53,104 nucleotides of DNA from Anaerorudis cellulosivorans. Lineage in GTDB: Bacteria > Bacteroidota > Bacteroidia > Bacteroidales > Dysgonomonadaceae. A program made the translations under genes and the position numbers. The stretch lies in the NCBI RefSeq assembly GCF_025943985.1, contig NZ_JAPCWE010000020.1:1-53104 (forward strand), written 5' to 3'. Shown piece after piece: positions 1 through 6,173 of this stretch. The first letter of the stretch is position 1. Each line of letters begins with the position of its first letter. The notes below the pieces were generated by a model. It searched no databases and was not told the DNA's origin. It worked only from the letters and a program-made list of their open reading frames with translations.

Positions 1-111
1 GGAACTATGTTGTTTGAGAAGATACCGGTTCGTGAATTGTTCAACAAACCAAATTTAAATGTCTCGTCTGACGACGGTCAACTCGAATTATTTCGAGACC
101 TCAAATCTTAA
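1..111 (+). CDS. C-terminal end of an IS transposase (partial)
   Basis: An open frame runs in from the left edge and stops at 109-111 (36 codons visible). It ends in an acidic/hydrophobic tail (residues ...SDDGQLELFRDLKS). The stop lies inside a sequence that looks like an insertion-sequence terminus (TTAACGGGACAGTAGTG, 108-124), and beyond it the IS66 tnpC gene begins abruptly. I infer the 3' end of the transposase gene of a second insertion sequence, possibly IS4-like from the look of the terminus, whose body lies left of the window. The family cannot be named from 36 residues. Confidence 0.5.
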   Translation, partial: GTMLFEKIPVRELFNKPNLNVSSDDGQLELFRDLKS

Positions 112-124
112 CGGGACAGTAGTG
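1..124 (+). mobile_element. Right end of an unidentified insertion sequence
   Basis: The transposase tail ends at 111 and the candidate terminal repeat TTAACGGGACAGTAGTG spans 108-124. Directly right of it the sequence becomes IS66 tnpC read on the minus strand, cut in mid-domain. This is what insertion of one IS into another leaves behind. The other end of the element and the target duplication are outside the window, so the exact border is an estimate. Confidence 0.5.
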
Positions 125-1060
125 AAATGATTTTAATAAAGAATAGGCGGTCCCACCGGATCTTGACCCTTCATCATAATGGAAAAAGACCAGTTTCTTC
201 ATTACGGATCTTACCATCCAGAGGTACTCCTTTTTTGCATAATGGCTCTCTTTGTTTATAACAGGTAAGGTGGTTTCATCAACCTGTATGTAGTCTGTTT
301 CTAAAACTTCTTTCTTCAAGACCTTGTATAATGGACTCAGCAACTCACATGTGGGTTTAAACCATCCGCTAAGGGTATTTGCGGGTATTTTTACTCCCAG
401 ATGATGTAACTGTTTTACCTGACGGTAAAAAGGCAGGTGATATTCATATTTTCCAAGCATGATCTCAGAAAGAAGACTCGCTCCGGGAAGTCCTTTGTAT
501 ATAGGCAAAAGTGGAAGCGGTGCTATTATTACAGCAGGAGTTTCCTCTGTTGCAGGTGTAAGATTGTCTTTTAATCCGTATTTAGGGCGCACAATCTCTT
601 TAACATACAGTTTACCCGGTTCAAGCTCCAGTGTGCGGGTACGTTCTTCTCCTATGCGTTTGTATTTGTCCTTGTCAACATCTTCCGGTTCAATCACTAC
701 TTCAACAACAGGAAGTCCTTCCAGCATCTTCCTGTTGGAACGAGCCTTTTTTCTGTTAGCGGTACTCTCTTCAATCTGTTTTTCTGCTGCAATGCGCTCT
801 GCCTCTATCTCTTCAAGACGTTTTTGTTCTTCCCCGGTAGTTTCAAACAAGTTCAGCTGATTGGGATCAAGTTTGGATAACTTTTCACTCTTGCGACCGT
901 AAAACTGACGGGTAAACCAGGCTATTTGTGAGAGGAGTTTATCAATCTTTTGCTGCAGGTCCGTCATCTGTTCTGCCTGCTTAGCATTAGCCTCAGAGAG
1001 CTGACGGATTTGTTCCGCCTGCGATTTTATTAAGAGCTCTAATGCTTCCGATTGATTCAT
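101..1060 (-). pseudogene. tnpC: IS66-family transposase TnpC, 3'-truncated
   Basis: The frame gives 319 residues, against roughly 500 for full-length IS66 TnpC. Residues 1-60 form the leucine-zipper-like coiled coil usual for the family, followed by a QFYGRKSEKL stretch. The first catalytic aspartate is in IQVDETT at about residue 261. After residue about 311 (LLKSF) the IS66 similarity stops and the frame runs a few codons into foreign DNA before a stop. The region that should carry the second Asp and the Glu of the DDE triad is missing, so the protein should be inactive. It lies 92 bp downstream of tnpB in the same direction. The cause is the insertion sequence ending near 124. Confidence 0.88.
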
Positions 1061-1152
1061 TTTAAGGGCTTTTATTTAATCATAAAAATACTAAAAAACC
1101 GTGAATCAGACAAGCTTTCGCAAGCATTATTTTACACTTTTATTTAAGTTTT

Positions 1153-1515
1153 TTACTGGTGATTTCTAAACGCTTTTAGTCGCTTCAGTCTGGTGTTCGG
1201 ATCATCCTGTATCCCTTCAACCATCATAACTAAATCTGCCCAGCTCATGGGGTATGACCGGCTTTCTTTATCATATCCGGGCAAACGAAAGGTTCCCTCT
1301 TCGAGCCTTTTCATATACAAAACTAAGCCTCCGTCTTCAGCATGAAGGATTTTCATAGTGGTACGGGTTCTGTTTATGAAAATGAAACAGTCACCCATGC
1401 GAACATCATACCCCATCTGGTTCTGTACAACTCCACAGAGTGAGTTCATTCCTTTACGCATATCTGTCTTACCCGGACAAAGAAAATAGCGCATTGTATC
1501 ATTTAGGCAGAACAT
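1153..1515 (-). CDS. tnpB: IS66 accessory protein TnpB (Orf2)
   Basis: This 120-residue protein has the hallmarks of IS66 Orf2: an early RYFLCPGKTDMRKGMNSL stretch, a central FIFINRTRTTMKIL segment and a late basic tail. IS66 elements need TnpA, TnpB and TnpC for transposition; the exact role of TnpB is not settled. Its start overlaps the end of tnpA by 17 bp (1499-1515), which suggests coupled translation. Length and gene order (tnpA-tnpB-tnpC) are normal and I see no damage. Confidence 0.9.
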   Translation of the reverse strand: MFCLNDTMRYFLCPGKTDMRKGMNSLCGVVQNQMGYDVRMGDCFIFINRTRTTMKILHAEDGGLVLYMKRLEEGTFRLPGYDKESRSYPMSWADLVMMVEGIQDDPNTRLKRLKAFRNHQ

Positions 1516-1873
1516 GTGAAGAGCAGATTTGAGCGAGTAAATTTATAGCAGCTTCCGTTTGAGAGGTGCCTATAAAACTGACCTGGATGCCTCCGGGGAG
1601 TTTTATTCTGATTTCTCCTTTACTACTTCCTGACAAAGCAGTTTCAGGTGCAGACTTTTTTTCCGGAAGATTAAAGCTGATGGGTGCCAGTTTCTCTACT
1701 GCTGTCACACGAGAATGATTGTTATACGGACGGGTTAATCCAAATTTACTTTTCCAGTAATGAAAACTCGATACGGTGTATGATTCATTGGTACAAAAAT
1801 CTTTAATGCTTAAACCACTGCTTTGCTGGCGTTCCAATATCACCCTAAATTCTTCTTTGCTTATTGGTATCAT
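1499..1873 (-). CDS. tnpA: IS66 accessory protein TnpA (Orf1)
   Basis: This 124-residue protein starts with a helix-turn-helix-like region (residues about 5-45, with SIKDFCTNE and SSFHYWKSKFG), matching the DNA-binding Orf1 of IS66 elements. The C-terminal half contains a GEIRIKLPGGIQVSF stretch typical of the family. It is the first gene of the element, 73 bp inside the candidate terminal repeat near 1946, and overlaps tnpB by 17 bp. It appears intact, but the element cannot move by itself because tnpC is cut. Confidence 0.88.
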   Translation of the reverse strand: MIPISKEEFRVILERQQSSGLSIKDFCTNESYTVSSFHYWKSKFGLTRPYNNHSRVTAVEKLAPISFNLPEKKSAPETALSGSSKGEIRIKLPGGIQVSFIGTSQTEAAINLLAQICSSHVLPK

Positions 1874-2024
1874 ATATTGTTATGTTTGCAGGCAAAGATC
1901 AAAACTAAAGATGATAATTAAAACGGGGACTTTATCGGGTGCTTACATATTATTACAAATTTAAACATTTATCCTTAATTGTCAATTTAAACAGGCTAAT
2001 TTATAATTTATCCTTTAACCGTTG

Positions 2025-2053
2025 TGTCACACTTTTTGTAGATATACCATCCC
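2025..2053 (+). repeat. Direct repeat A, copy 1
   Basis: The sequence begins TGTCACACTTTTTGTAGATA and ends CCATCCC. It matches 3188-3216 at 27 of 29 positions, in the same orientation. The flanks do not match. It opens the first A-B-H module. Confidence 0.85.
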
Positions 2054-2345
2054 GGATATTAAGTGTAGTCCATCTTTTCCAACCTCGCTTTGCAGTGTTC
2101 TTTCCGCTCATTCGCTGGACACCTTGCGGTGTCCGGCGTCAATCACTCCACTCACACCGCATCGCTATTCCCAATAGTCACCTCCGCTCCATTGCAGTGT
2201 GCATTTGGTCGCTGTCGCTTACGCTAACGCTTCCGTCATCCACACCGCACCGCTACCGACCTGTTCCTACCACCGCTCTTGCCCTGTGAGTTCTGGTCGC
2301 AAGCTCCCTCCACCCACACCGCAATCGCTCCATTCCGCTCATTCC

Positions 2346-2390
2346 ATAATCCCTTAGAGCGACGCTTCGCGTCACTACTCCCGGGATTAT
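2346..2390. repeat. Nested hairpin
   Basis: Outer arms ATAATCCC (2346-2353) and GGGATTAT (2383-2390) pair perfectly. Inside, GACGC (2361-2365) pairs with GCGTC (2369-2373) across a 3-base loop. There is no U-tract, so it does not look like an intrinsic terminator. Confidence 0.6.
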
Positions 2391-2412
2391 TACATTCGCT
2401 ACCGTAGCATTT

Positions 2413-2486
2413 GCTGTGTGAATTAAACGCTTCAGTGCATTTTTGTCCGCTTCGCTTCCAAAACAGCCCTTACGCTATCACACAGC
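2413..2486. repeat. Long-range hairpin
   Basis: Arms GCTGTGTGA (2413-2421) and TCACACAGC (2478-2486) are perfectly complementary and enclose 56 bases containing CGCTTCGCT-type words. It is one of several imperfect inverted repeats of 45-90 bases in this stretch. Confidence 0.55.
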
Positions 2487-2511
2487 CTTGGGGTGTTTAG
2501 ACGTATCGTGG

Positions 2512-2529
2512 TAAACAAAAAATCCGCCA
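2512..2529 (+). repeat. Direct repeat B, copy 1
   Basis: TAAACAAAAAATCCGCCA recurs at 3475-3492 with a single mismatch and in the same orientation. It lies 458 bp after repeat A copy 1. In the second module the A-B gap is 258 bp. Confidence 0.75.
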
Positions 2530-2590
2530 CAACTACCAGTGTAGGATAGTTAATAGTCTAGGTGTTTAATCTATTTACAGGTATGATTGC

Positions 2591-2613
2591 TTTCAACATT
2601 CATAATGTTGAAA
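2591..2613. repeat. Short perfect hairpin
   Basis: Arms TTTCAACATT (2591-2600) and AATGTTGAAA (2604-2613) pair over 10 bp around a 3-base loop. It could be an operator or a small RNA hairpin. No gene lies close enough to decide. Confidence 0.5.
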
Positions 2614-2877
2614 TATAGTTTATCACAACCTTTTCTATGTATAGAAGCTATAATTTATACTATTAGTTGTCTATCTATTAATTTATTGTCTTACACAATT
2701 ATCAAGTTTAGTTTAGCATTCTTTCGTGCGGTTTCTATATTTACCCGGATGTTAATCAATGTAATTCAATAATTTGTAGCAAAACATTCAGGCTTTCAAG
2801 TTACTTTTCCTGGATATTGTAAAGGTGTAGCAATTAAACAAAAACAGGTTATAAGGTGTTCCTCCGTCGTTCACTTA

Positions 2878-3040
2878 ATGCAATAAAACATATGTGCAAG
2901 GGCAAGCCCTGGCGGGTGTTAGAGAAAATCTCCACCCTTCGGGTAGTATTTTCTCTAACACCCTTGCACATACCACATCCACAGTCACTCTTGCGCTCCA
3001 GTAGGTGCTCATCGTGTCGTGTCTGTTTGTTTTATTGCAT
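2878..3040. other. Folded element H1 (candidate structured RNA or ssDNA site)
   Basis: Outer arms ATGCAATAAAACA (2878-2890) and TGTTTTATTGCAT (3028-3040) pair perfectly over 13 bp. Nested inside is a 25-bp stem: left side 2891-2899 plus 2914-2929, right side 2948-2972. A 14-base bulge (2900-2913) interrupts only the left side. Above the stem is an internal loop, CTCCA on the left and TAGT on the right, and then a small apical hairpin (CCC-TTC-GGG, 2935-2943). The same architecture, with the identical words AGAAAATCTCCA and TAGTATTTTC but different stem sequences, recurs at 4566-4738. Same structure with changed pairs is what selection on a fold produces. The function is unknown; it could be a non-coding RNA or a hairpin used as single-stranded DNA. 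Confidence 0.7.
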
Positions 3041-3074
3041 GACGCTCACTCGGTCGTCACTCGTGGCTCTCTCT

Positions 3075-3137
3075 GCCCCCCTTGAATCCCCTTTAAGGTA
3101 TTCGCTTCGCTCATACATTTTTTATAAAGGGGTGCAG
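3075..3137. repeat. Imperfect hairpin
   Basis: CCCCTTTAA-type bases near 3088-3097 pair with TTATAAAGGGG near 3121-3132, and the inner GTAT/ATAC bases extend the stem. The loop holds TTCGCTTCGCTC. It sits between H1 and repeat A copy 2. Confidence 0.4.
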
Positions 3138-3187
3138 ACGCCACTCAGTGTTTGTGCTCGCCTGCGGGTCGCTCGGGCTGCCCGGCT

Positions 3188-3216
3188 TGTCACACTTTTT
3201 GTAGATACTCCATCCC
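3188..3216 (+). repeat. Direct repeat A, copy 2
   Basis: This is the second copy of the 29-base repeat at 2025-2053 (27 of 29 identical). It opens the second A-B-H module, 148 bp after the end of H1. Confidence 0.85.
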
Positions 3217-3308
3217 TTATTTATTGCCTTTCTGGTAGTTTGTTATTATAATATATTTTGTATCTCTCTGCCAATCTTGATTCTTGCCTTTTGTACCTTA
3301 GTCACTTT

Positions 3309-3389
3309 CTGTGATTATTCCATTCTCTCCGTCATAATTTAGCTCATGCTTCGCTTCAAATTACTCCTTCGTTCATTTCATAGTCACAG
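3309..3389. repeat. Long-range hairpin
   Basis: CTGTGATTAT (3309-3318) pairs with ATAGTCACAG (3380-3389) with one G-T wobble. An inner TAATTT/AAATTA pair adds to the stem. It resembles the hairpin at 2413-2486 in form (a CTGTG-type outer arm and a TTCGCTTC-containing middle). Confidence 0.5.
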
Positions 3390-3474
3390 CCTGGTAATTT
3401 AACGTCAAAGGTTTCATTCAGTGAGTCAGTCGTTCCTCCTTTCTCTCTGAATGTCCTTTTCCTCCCTGCAGGAT

Positions 3475-3492
3475 TAAACAAAAAGTCCGCCA
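3475..3492 (+). repeat. Direct repeat B, copy 2
   Basis: TAAACAAAAAGTCCGCCA matches 2512-2529 with one mismatch and the same orientation. It lies 258 bp after repeat A copy 2. Confidence 0.75.
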
Positions 3493-3966
3493 AGCCTGCT
3501 GATCACAGTAGTAGTCAGGCGCGCTCGTATCCTCGCGCTTCTTCCTGCCCACACCCTCGCTCCACTCGCGTCGGCTCGCGCCTCTCACTACGCAAAAGAA
3601 TAAATTCTTTCGCTTCGTTCGGATAACCTGTTTTTTTCCATTGCAGTTAAACATTCTTGGAATAAATTTTTTTGTGTCCGATAGTTATAGTTTTTTTAAT
3701 GCAGTTTTAAATCCTTTTTGTTTAATATTCAGCACCTGTTTTGTTCGTTTGGCCGTATCAGTATTTTACGTCTCTGCGCTTCGCTTGCGAGGCTTATGTG
3801 TGTCTTTGTATTGTTAAATTTCTTTGTTGTTTTTTCTTTTCTTTTGATTTAACTTGTCTATTTCAATTATTAGTTTTGCTTCGCAAATCTAATGCACCTT
3901 AACAGGTGCTTGATTTTTAAGTCTGTATTCATACCCTTATTCCTTCTATTATTGTTGAGGAAATTG

Positions 3967-3974
3967 TAACTTTG
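3967..3974 (+). promoter_or_regulatory. Candidate -7 promoter element for the orphan gene
   Basis: TAACTTTG fits the Bacteroidetes -7 consensus TAnnTTTG and ends 20 bases before the ATG at 3995. A matching -33 TTTG at the usual spacing is not evident. Confidence 0.45.
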
Positions 3975-3994
3975 AGGAAGTAATTACAACTATT

Positions 3995-4522
3995 ATGTTA
4001 AATAAATCATGCCATTTCAATAAAGTCACTTTATCACGTGATATAATGATTCAACGATTTGATAAAGGATTGTTGAGGTTTTCTTTTAATCTCTACTCTC
4101 TAAAGAATCCTTTGTGGATTCATATCGGTACTTCTTTTGAAGCAGGTGATTATTTAAAACATTTGCTCAGCACTAGAGATTTGACTGTTTCTATTTATTC
4201 TTTAATGAATCTGGTACTTGAAGCAGGTTTCAAATTCCCATTGGATAGAGTGATAAATATAGAGGATTCAGATTATAATGAATCCTTCTTTGAATGTATT
4301 GATAGTTATCTTTGGAACCGAAAACCTGATTTTTATGAAGAGGATCTGTATTTAACTTACCAGATTACGTATGATGTTAAAGAGAGGTATGATAAATATA
4401 TTAAGGAAAACCCCAGTCCGGATCCATATGATGAAATGTTCACTATTCTTACAGATTCAGACATCACTTATTATAACGTTGTAAATGGTTCTTTTTCAGA
4501 AGAAAGAATTAACAATTGCTAG
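3995..4522 (+). CDS. Orphan protein of unknown function (175 aa)
   Basis: I do not recognise this protein. It has 175 residues, no signal peptide and no membrane segment, and is rich in aromatic and acidic residues in the C-terminal half (a DSDYNESFFECIDSYLW stretch and a PDFYEEDLYLTYQ stretch). The ATG at 3995 is preceded closely by a candidate -7 promoter (3967-3974), and unlike the surrounding frames it has ordinary coding character, so I take it as a real gene. It is the only probable gene between the IS66 element and the DUF6266 operon, and it sits alone in the second module, between repeat B copy 2 and folded element H2. That position resembles a cargo gene. It could be an immunity, regulatory or phage-derived small protein; nothing in the sequence decides. 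Confidence 0.65.
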   Translation: MLNKSCHFNKVTLSRDIMIQRFDKGLLRFSFNLYSLKNPLWIHIGTSFEAGDYLKHLLSTRDLTVSIYSLMNLVLEAGFKFPLDRVINIEDSDYNESFFECIDSYLWNRKPDFYEEDLYLTYQITYDVKERYDKYIKENPSPDPYDEMFTILTDSDITYYNVVNGSFSEERINNC

Positions 4523-4565
4523 TCCTGTATATGTTTTAAAAAATACATTCAAGTTACTACCTTCC

Positions 4566-4738
4566 GGATAAATGAAATCATAGCAAAGGTAGGTTGTCTT
4601 TTATATTACGTCAAGGTCAGGCACTTCGTGTTTTCAAGAAAATCTCCAATTATGCTGGCGCATAAATAGTATTTTCCTGAAAAACCTTGCCTAATATAAC
4701 GACGCCATGGTGCTATACGCTATGATTGCAGTTTATCC
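4566..4738. other. Folded element H2 (second copy of the H fold)
   Basis: Outer arms 4566-4584 (GGATAAATGAAATCATAGC) and 4719-4738 pair with a small mismatch near the middle. The inner stem runs from about 4601 to 4700: a lower stem (TTATATTA...CAAGG with CCTTG...TAATATAA), a left-side bulge of about 14 bases (near 4616-4629), then an upper stem ending in GAAAAT/ATTTTC. Above it the internal-loop words AGAAAATCTCCA (4637-4648) and TAGTATTTTC (4667-4676) are identical to those of H1. The apical hairpin is TTATGC-TGGC-GCATAA. Bulge side, bulge position after CAAGG and internal loop are all as in H1, while the paired bases differ. No reverse transcriptase or transposase that could explain it is nearby. 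Confidence 0.7.
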
Positions 4739-4769
4739 TTTCCCTTTCATTGACCTTACACCTGTTAAG

Positions 4770-4819
4770 GCAAATTGACGCAAATCGAAGTAAAATTGAG
4801 CAAATCAAAGCAAAATTAA
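4770..4819 (+). repeat. Five phased 10-bp repeats (iteron-like)
   Basis: Five 10-base units start at 4770, 4780, 4790, 4800 and 4810: GCAAATTGAC, GCAAATCGAA, GTAAAATTGA, GCAAATCAAA, GCAAAATTAA. The spacing is exactly one helical turn, with G at each start and an A/T-rich core. Such arrays bind replication initiators, recombinase accessory proteins or repressors. They lie 135 bp upstream of the DUF6266-like gene. The binding protein is not identified. Confidence 0.7.
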
Positions 4820-4872
4820 CCGATATTTTTAGCTCTCATATTTAATCATTTTAATTGCTTGAAGGAGTTGGT

Positions 4873-4888
4873 ACTTATCCATATAAGT
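4873..4888. promoter_or_regulatory. Small inverted repeat (possible operator)
   Basis: ACTTAT (4873-4878) and ATAAGT (4883-4888) form a perfect dyad with a 4-base centre, just upstream of the 11-bp repeats. The size suits a repressor dimer site. Confidence 0.4.
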
Positions 4889-4890
4889 CC

Positions 4891-4923
4891 GGACCATGGC
4901 CGTACCATGTTCGTACCAAGTCT
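4891..4923 (+). repeat. Three tandem 11-bp repeats
   Basis: GGACCATGGCC, GTACCATGTTC and GTACCAAGTCT follow each other without gaps and end 31 bases before the DUF6266-like ATG. The location, over or next to the promoter, suggests binding sites for a regulator of the operon. Confidence 0.55.
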
Positions 4924-4954
4924 AATTAGTTTAACATTTTAAAGATTACAAATT

Positions 4955-5596
4955 ATGGGTACTATTAAAAAAGGTATTCTCGGAGGTTTCTCCGGAAAAG
5001 TGGGCTCCGTAGTTGGAGCAAGCTGGAAGAGTATCGACTACATCAGAAGTCTTCCGGCAAGCGTTAGAAATCCAAGGACACCGGCTCAGGTGAACCAGAG
5101 GAGTAAGTTTGCAACAGTTATTAAATTCCTGACCAAGTTCACACCAATCTTAAATATTGGTTTCAGGAACTTTGCAAATAATCAGACCGCAATCAATGCT
5201 GCTATGTCATATCATATTCATAATGCAGTTATCGGCCAGGATGGAGAATATGAGATAGATTATGAAAAGGTGATGATCTCAAGAGGTCCTCTTTACAAAC
5301 CACTATTGTGTGAGGCGATGATTGATAATGGCGAGATTGCAATTGGCTGGGATCCGAAGCCTCTGGCCAACGGTTCTTCAGATGACTACGCAATAGTACT
5401 GCTTTACAACAAAACCAAAGATGAAGTAATTGTGGATGTTAATGGGGAAACCAGATCAAGAGGTTATACCGGAGTTGATTTCCATGATCACTGGCTGGGC
5501 GATGAGCTTGAAGTCTATATTGGCTTCGTTTCAGATGATGGCAAGCTGATATCTGACAGCATGTATATGGGTTGCTTTAAGTTACCTGATGCATAA
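4955..5596 (+). CDS. DUF6266-like protein, first gene of lysis-like operon
   Basis: This 213-residue protein begins MGTIKKGILGGFSGKVG and continues with a VGASWKSIDYIRSLP and NPRTPAQVNQRSKF pattern. From memory this N-terminus marks the DUF6266 family, common in Bacteroidetes and without known function. It has no signal peptide, no lipobox and no clear membrane segment. The C-terminal 100 residues look like a beta-rich domain. It is followed by a weak hairpin (5627-5656) and then by three genes that look like a phage lysis set. Upstream are phased repeats and a dyad, so expression may be tightly controlled. I infer it could be the cargo released by the lysis genes, or a virion-like structural or decoration protein; neither can be shown here. 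Confidence 0.75.
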   Translation: MGTIKKGILGGFSGKVGSVVGASWKSIDYIRSLPASVRNPRTPAQVNQRSKFATVIKFLTKFTPILNIGFRNFANNQTAINAAMSYHIHNAVIGQDGEYEIDYEKVMISRGPLYKPLLCEAMIDNGEIAIGWDPKPLANGSSDDYAIVLLYNKTKDEVIVDVNGETRSRGYTGVDFHDHWLGDELEVYIGFVSDDGKLISDSMYMGCFKLPDA

Positions 5597-5626
5597 CCCT
5601 GTATTCTTATTTTTTTAATTAACTCT

Positions 5627-5656
5627 GAACCGCTCCTTTTAACCCGGGGGCGGTTC
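5627..5656 (+). terminator. Weak terminator-like hairpin after the DUF6266-like gene
   Basis: GAACCGC (5627-5633) pairs with GCGGTTC (5650-5656), followed by GTTTTAA. The T-run is short, so it may only reduce read-through and set a high first-gene to later-gene ratio. Confidence 0.5.
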
Positions 5657-5676
5657 GTTTTAACTATGAAAATGTG

Positions 5677-6168
5677 ATGAACCAGTTACTAAATATCAAT
5701 TACGAGCTGATAGGAACAATCAGTACCATTTTAGGTGGTGGAGCTCTGGGAGGATTTATCTCCAGGATTGTAAACAGGAAAGAGATAAGACGGATAAAGA
5801 AGAGCGAGGCCATACAATCTGAAGCAATGGCAAAAAGAGAGGATGCATCGGCTGCATCGGAGATGATGGGACTACTTGAGCGTACTGTTGCCCACATGGA
5901 GAAGATGAACTCTTATAATGAGACAAACTCTGAAAGCCTGCTGAAGATGGTAAGGGAGAAGGACAGCATCAACAACAAGCTAAAAAAGGATCTTGAGTTT
6001 TTGCAGTTGCAGAGAACAGAGGATCACAGGCGTATTACAGGACTTGAGAAGATTGTTAAGAGAGAGCTGGAATGGCGTAAAGACAGCGATTATCACTATT
6101 GCTCAGTAGTTGATTGCGAGGTCAGGAAACCTCCATTTGGAACTTTTAAACGTGATGTGAAAAAATAA
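5677..6168 (+). CDS. Membrane-anchored coiled-coil protein, holin-like candidate
   Basis: The protein has 163 residues from the ATG at 5677; a GTG lies one codon earlier. Residues about 9-32 form one hydrophobic, glycine-rich segment (ending GGGALGGFISRIV), directly followed by a strongly basic patch (NRKEIRRIKK). Residues about 40-125 are charged and heptad-like, a probable coiled coil. The tail has a two-cysteine HYCSVVDCEVRKPPFG motif that I associate loosely with Bacteroidetes phage proteins. Sitting between the DUF6266-like gene and a GH19 enzyme, it is placed where a phage holin would be. A single-span protein with a long cytoplasmic coiled coil is not a classical holin, so the role is inferred from position. 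It ends 5 bp before the next gene. Confidence 0.6.
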   Translation: MNQLLNINYELIGTISTILGGGALGGFISRIVNRKEIRRIKKSEAIQSEAMAKREDASAASEMMGLLERTVAHMEKMNSYNETNSESLLKMVREKDSINNKLKKDLEFLQLQRTEDHRRITGLEKIVKRELEWRKDSDYHYCSVVDCEVRKPPFGTFKRDVKK

Positions 6169-6173
6169 TCTTT

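Larger units (their letters stand above)
125..1946 (-). mobile_element. IS66-family insertion sequence, truncated at one end
   Basis: The element reads tnpA-tnpB-tnpC on the minus strand. On the minus strand the outer end begins GTAAGCACCCG (complement of 1936-1946), in keeping with the GTAAGC start common to IS66 ends. The other end is lost at about 124, where another IS has inserted, so no terminal-repeat pair or target duplication can be compared. The 92-bp gap between tnpB and tnpC (1061-1152) holds no other gene. Confidence 0.75.
1947..3994. other. Gene-poor, hairpin-rich 2-kb stretch
   Basis: I find no convincing protein-coding gene in these 2,048 bases. The few open frames (for example 1939-2289, 2856-3251 and minus 3418-3654) are low in complexity and rich in Ser, Arg and Leu from CGCT/TTCGCT words, with no recognisable domain. 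The stretch instead holds many inverted repeats, the direct repeats A and B, and the folded element H1, listed separately. Blocks of GC-richer sequence (about 2080-2480, 2990-3190 and 3480-3620) alternate with AT-rich DNA, unlike the flanking genes. It may encode structured RNA or consist of recombination-related DNA; the function is unknown. Confidence 0.6.
4523..4954. other. Intergenic region with H2, 10-bp iterons and 11-bp repeats
   Basis: No gene is seen. The 432 bases hold the folded element H2, five phased 10-bp repeats, a small hairpin (4873-4888) and three 11-bp repeats. Together they look like the control or replication region in front of the DUF6266 operon. Confidence 0.6.

Noticed and set aside
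459-860. 133-residue plus-strand ORF inside tnpC
   Set aside because: It is the antisense shadow of the transposase gene, with Ser-rich composition typical of such shadows.
1939-2289. 116-residue plus-strand ORF
   Set aside because: It runs across repeat A and the hairpin-rich block, has skewed Ser/Leu/Arg composition and no recognisable fold; most likely not coding.
2587-2772. 61-residue hydrophobic ORF
   Set aside because: Its start lies inside a perfect hairpin (2591-2613) and the hydrophobic character follows from AT-rich DNA; no supporting signal.
2878-3040. Retron msr-msd RNA
   Set aside because: Outer inverted arms around a long hairpin recall a retron, but no reverse transcriptase is encoded anywhere in the window.
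3418-3654. Minus-strand 78-residue ORF
   Set aside because: Arg/Lys/Glu-rich translation of CGCT-type words, no start-site signal and no domain; it overlaps repeat B copy 2.
2340-4740. Integron attC array
   Set aside because: Imperfect hairpins separate gene-like segments, but I cannot find paired GTTRRRY/RYYYAAC ends, and the only integrase is of the tRNA-targeting tyrosine type with no IntI features that I can see.
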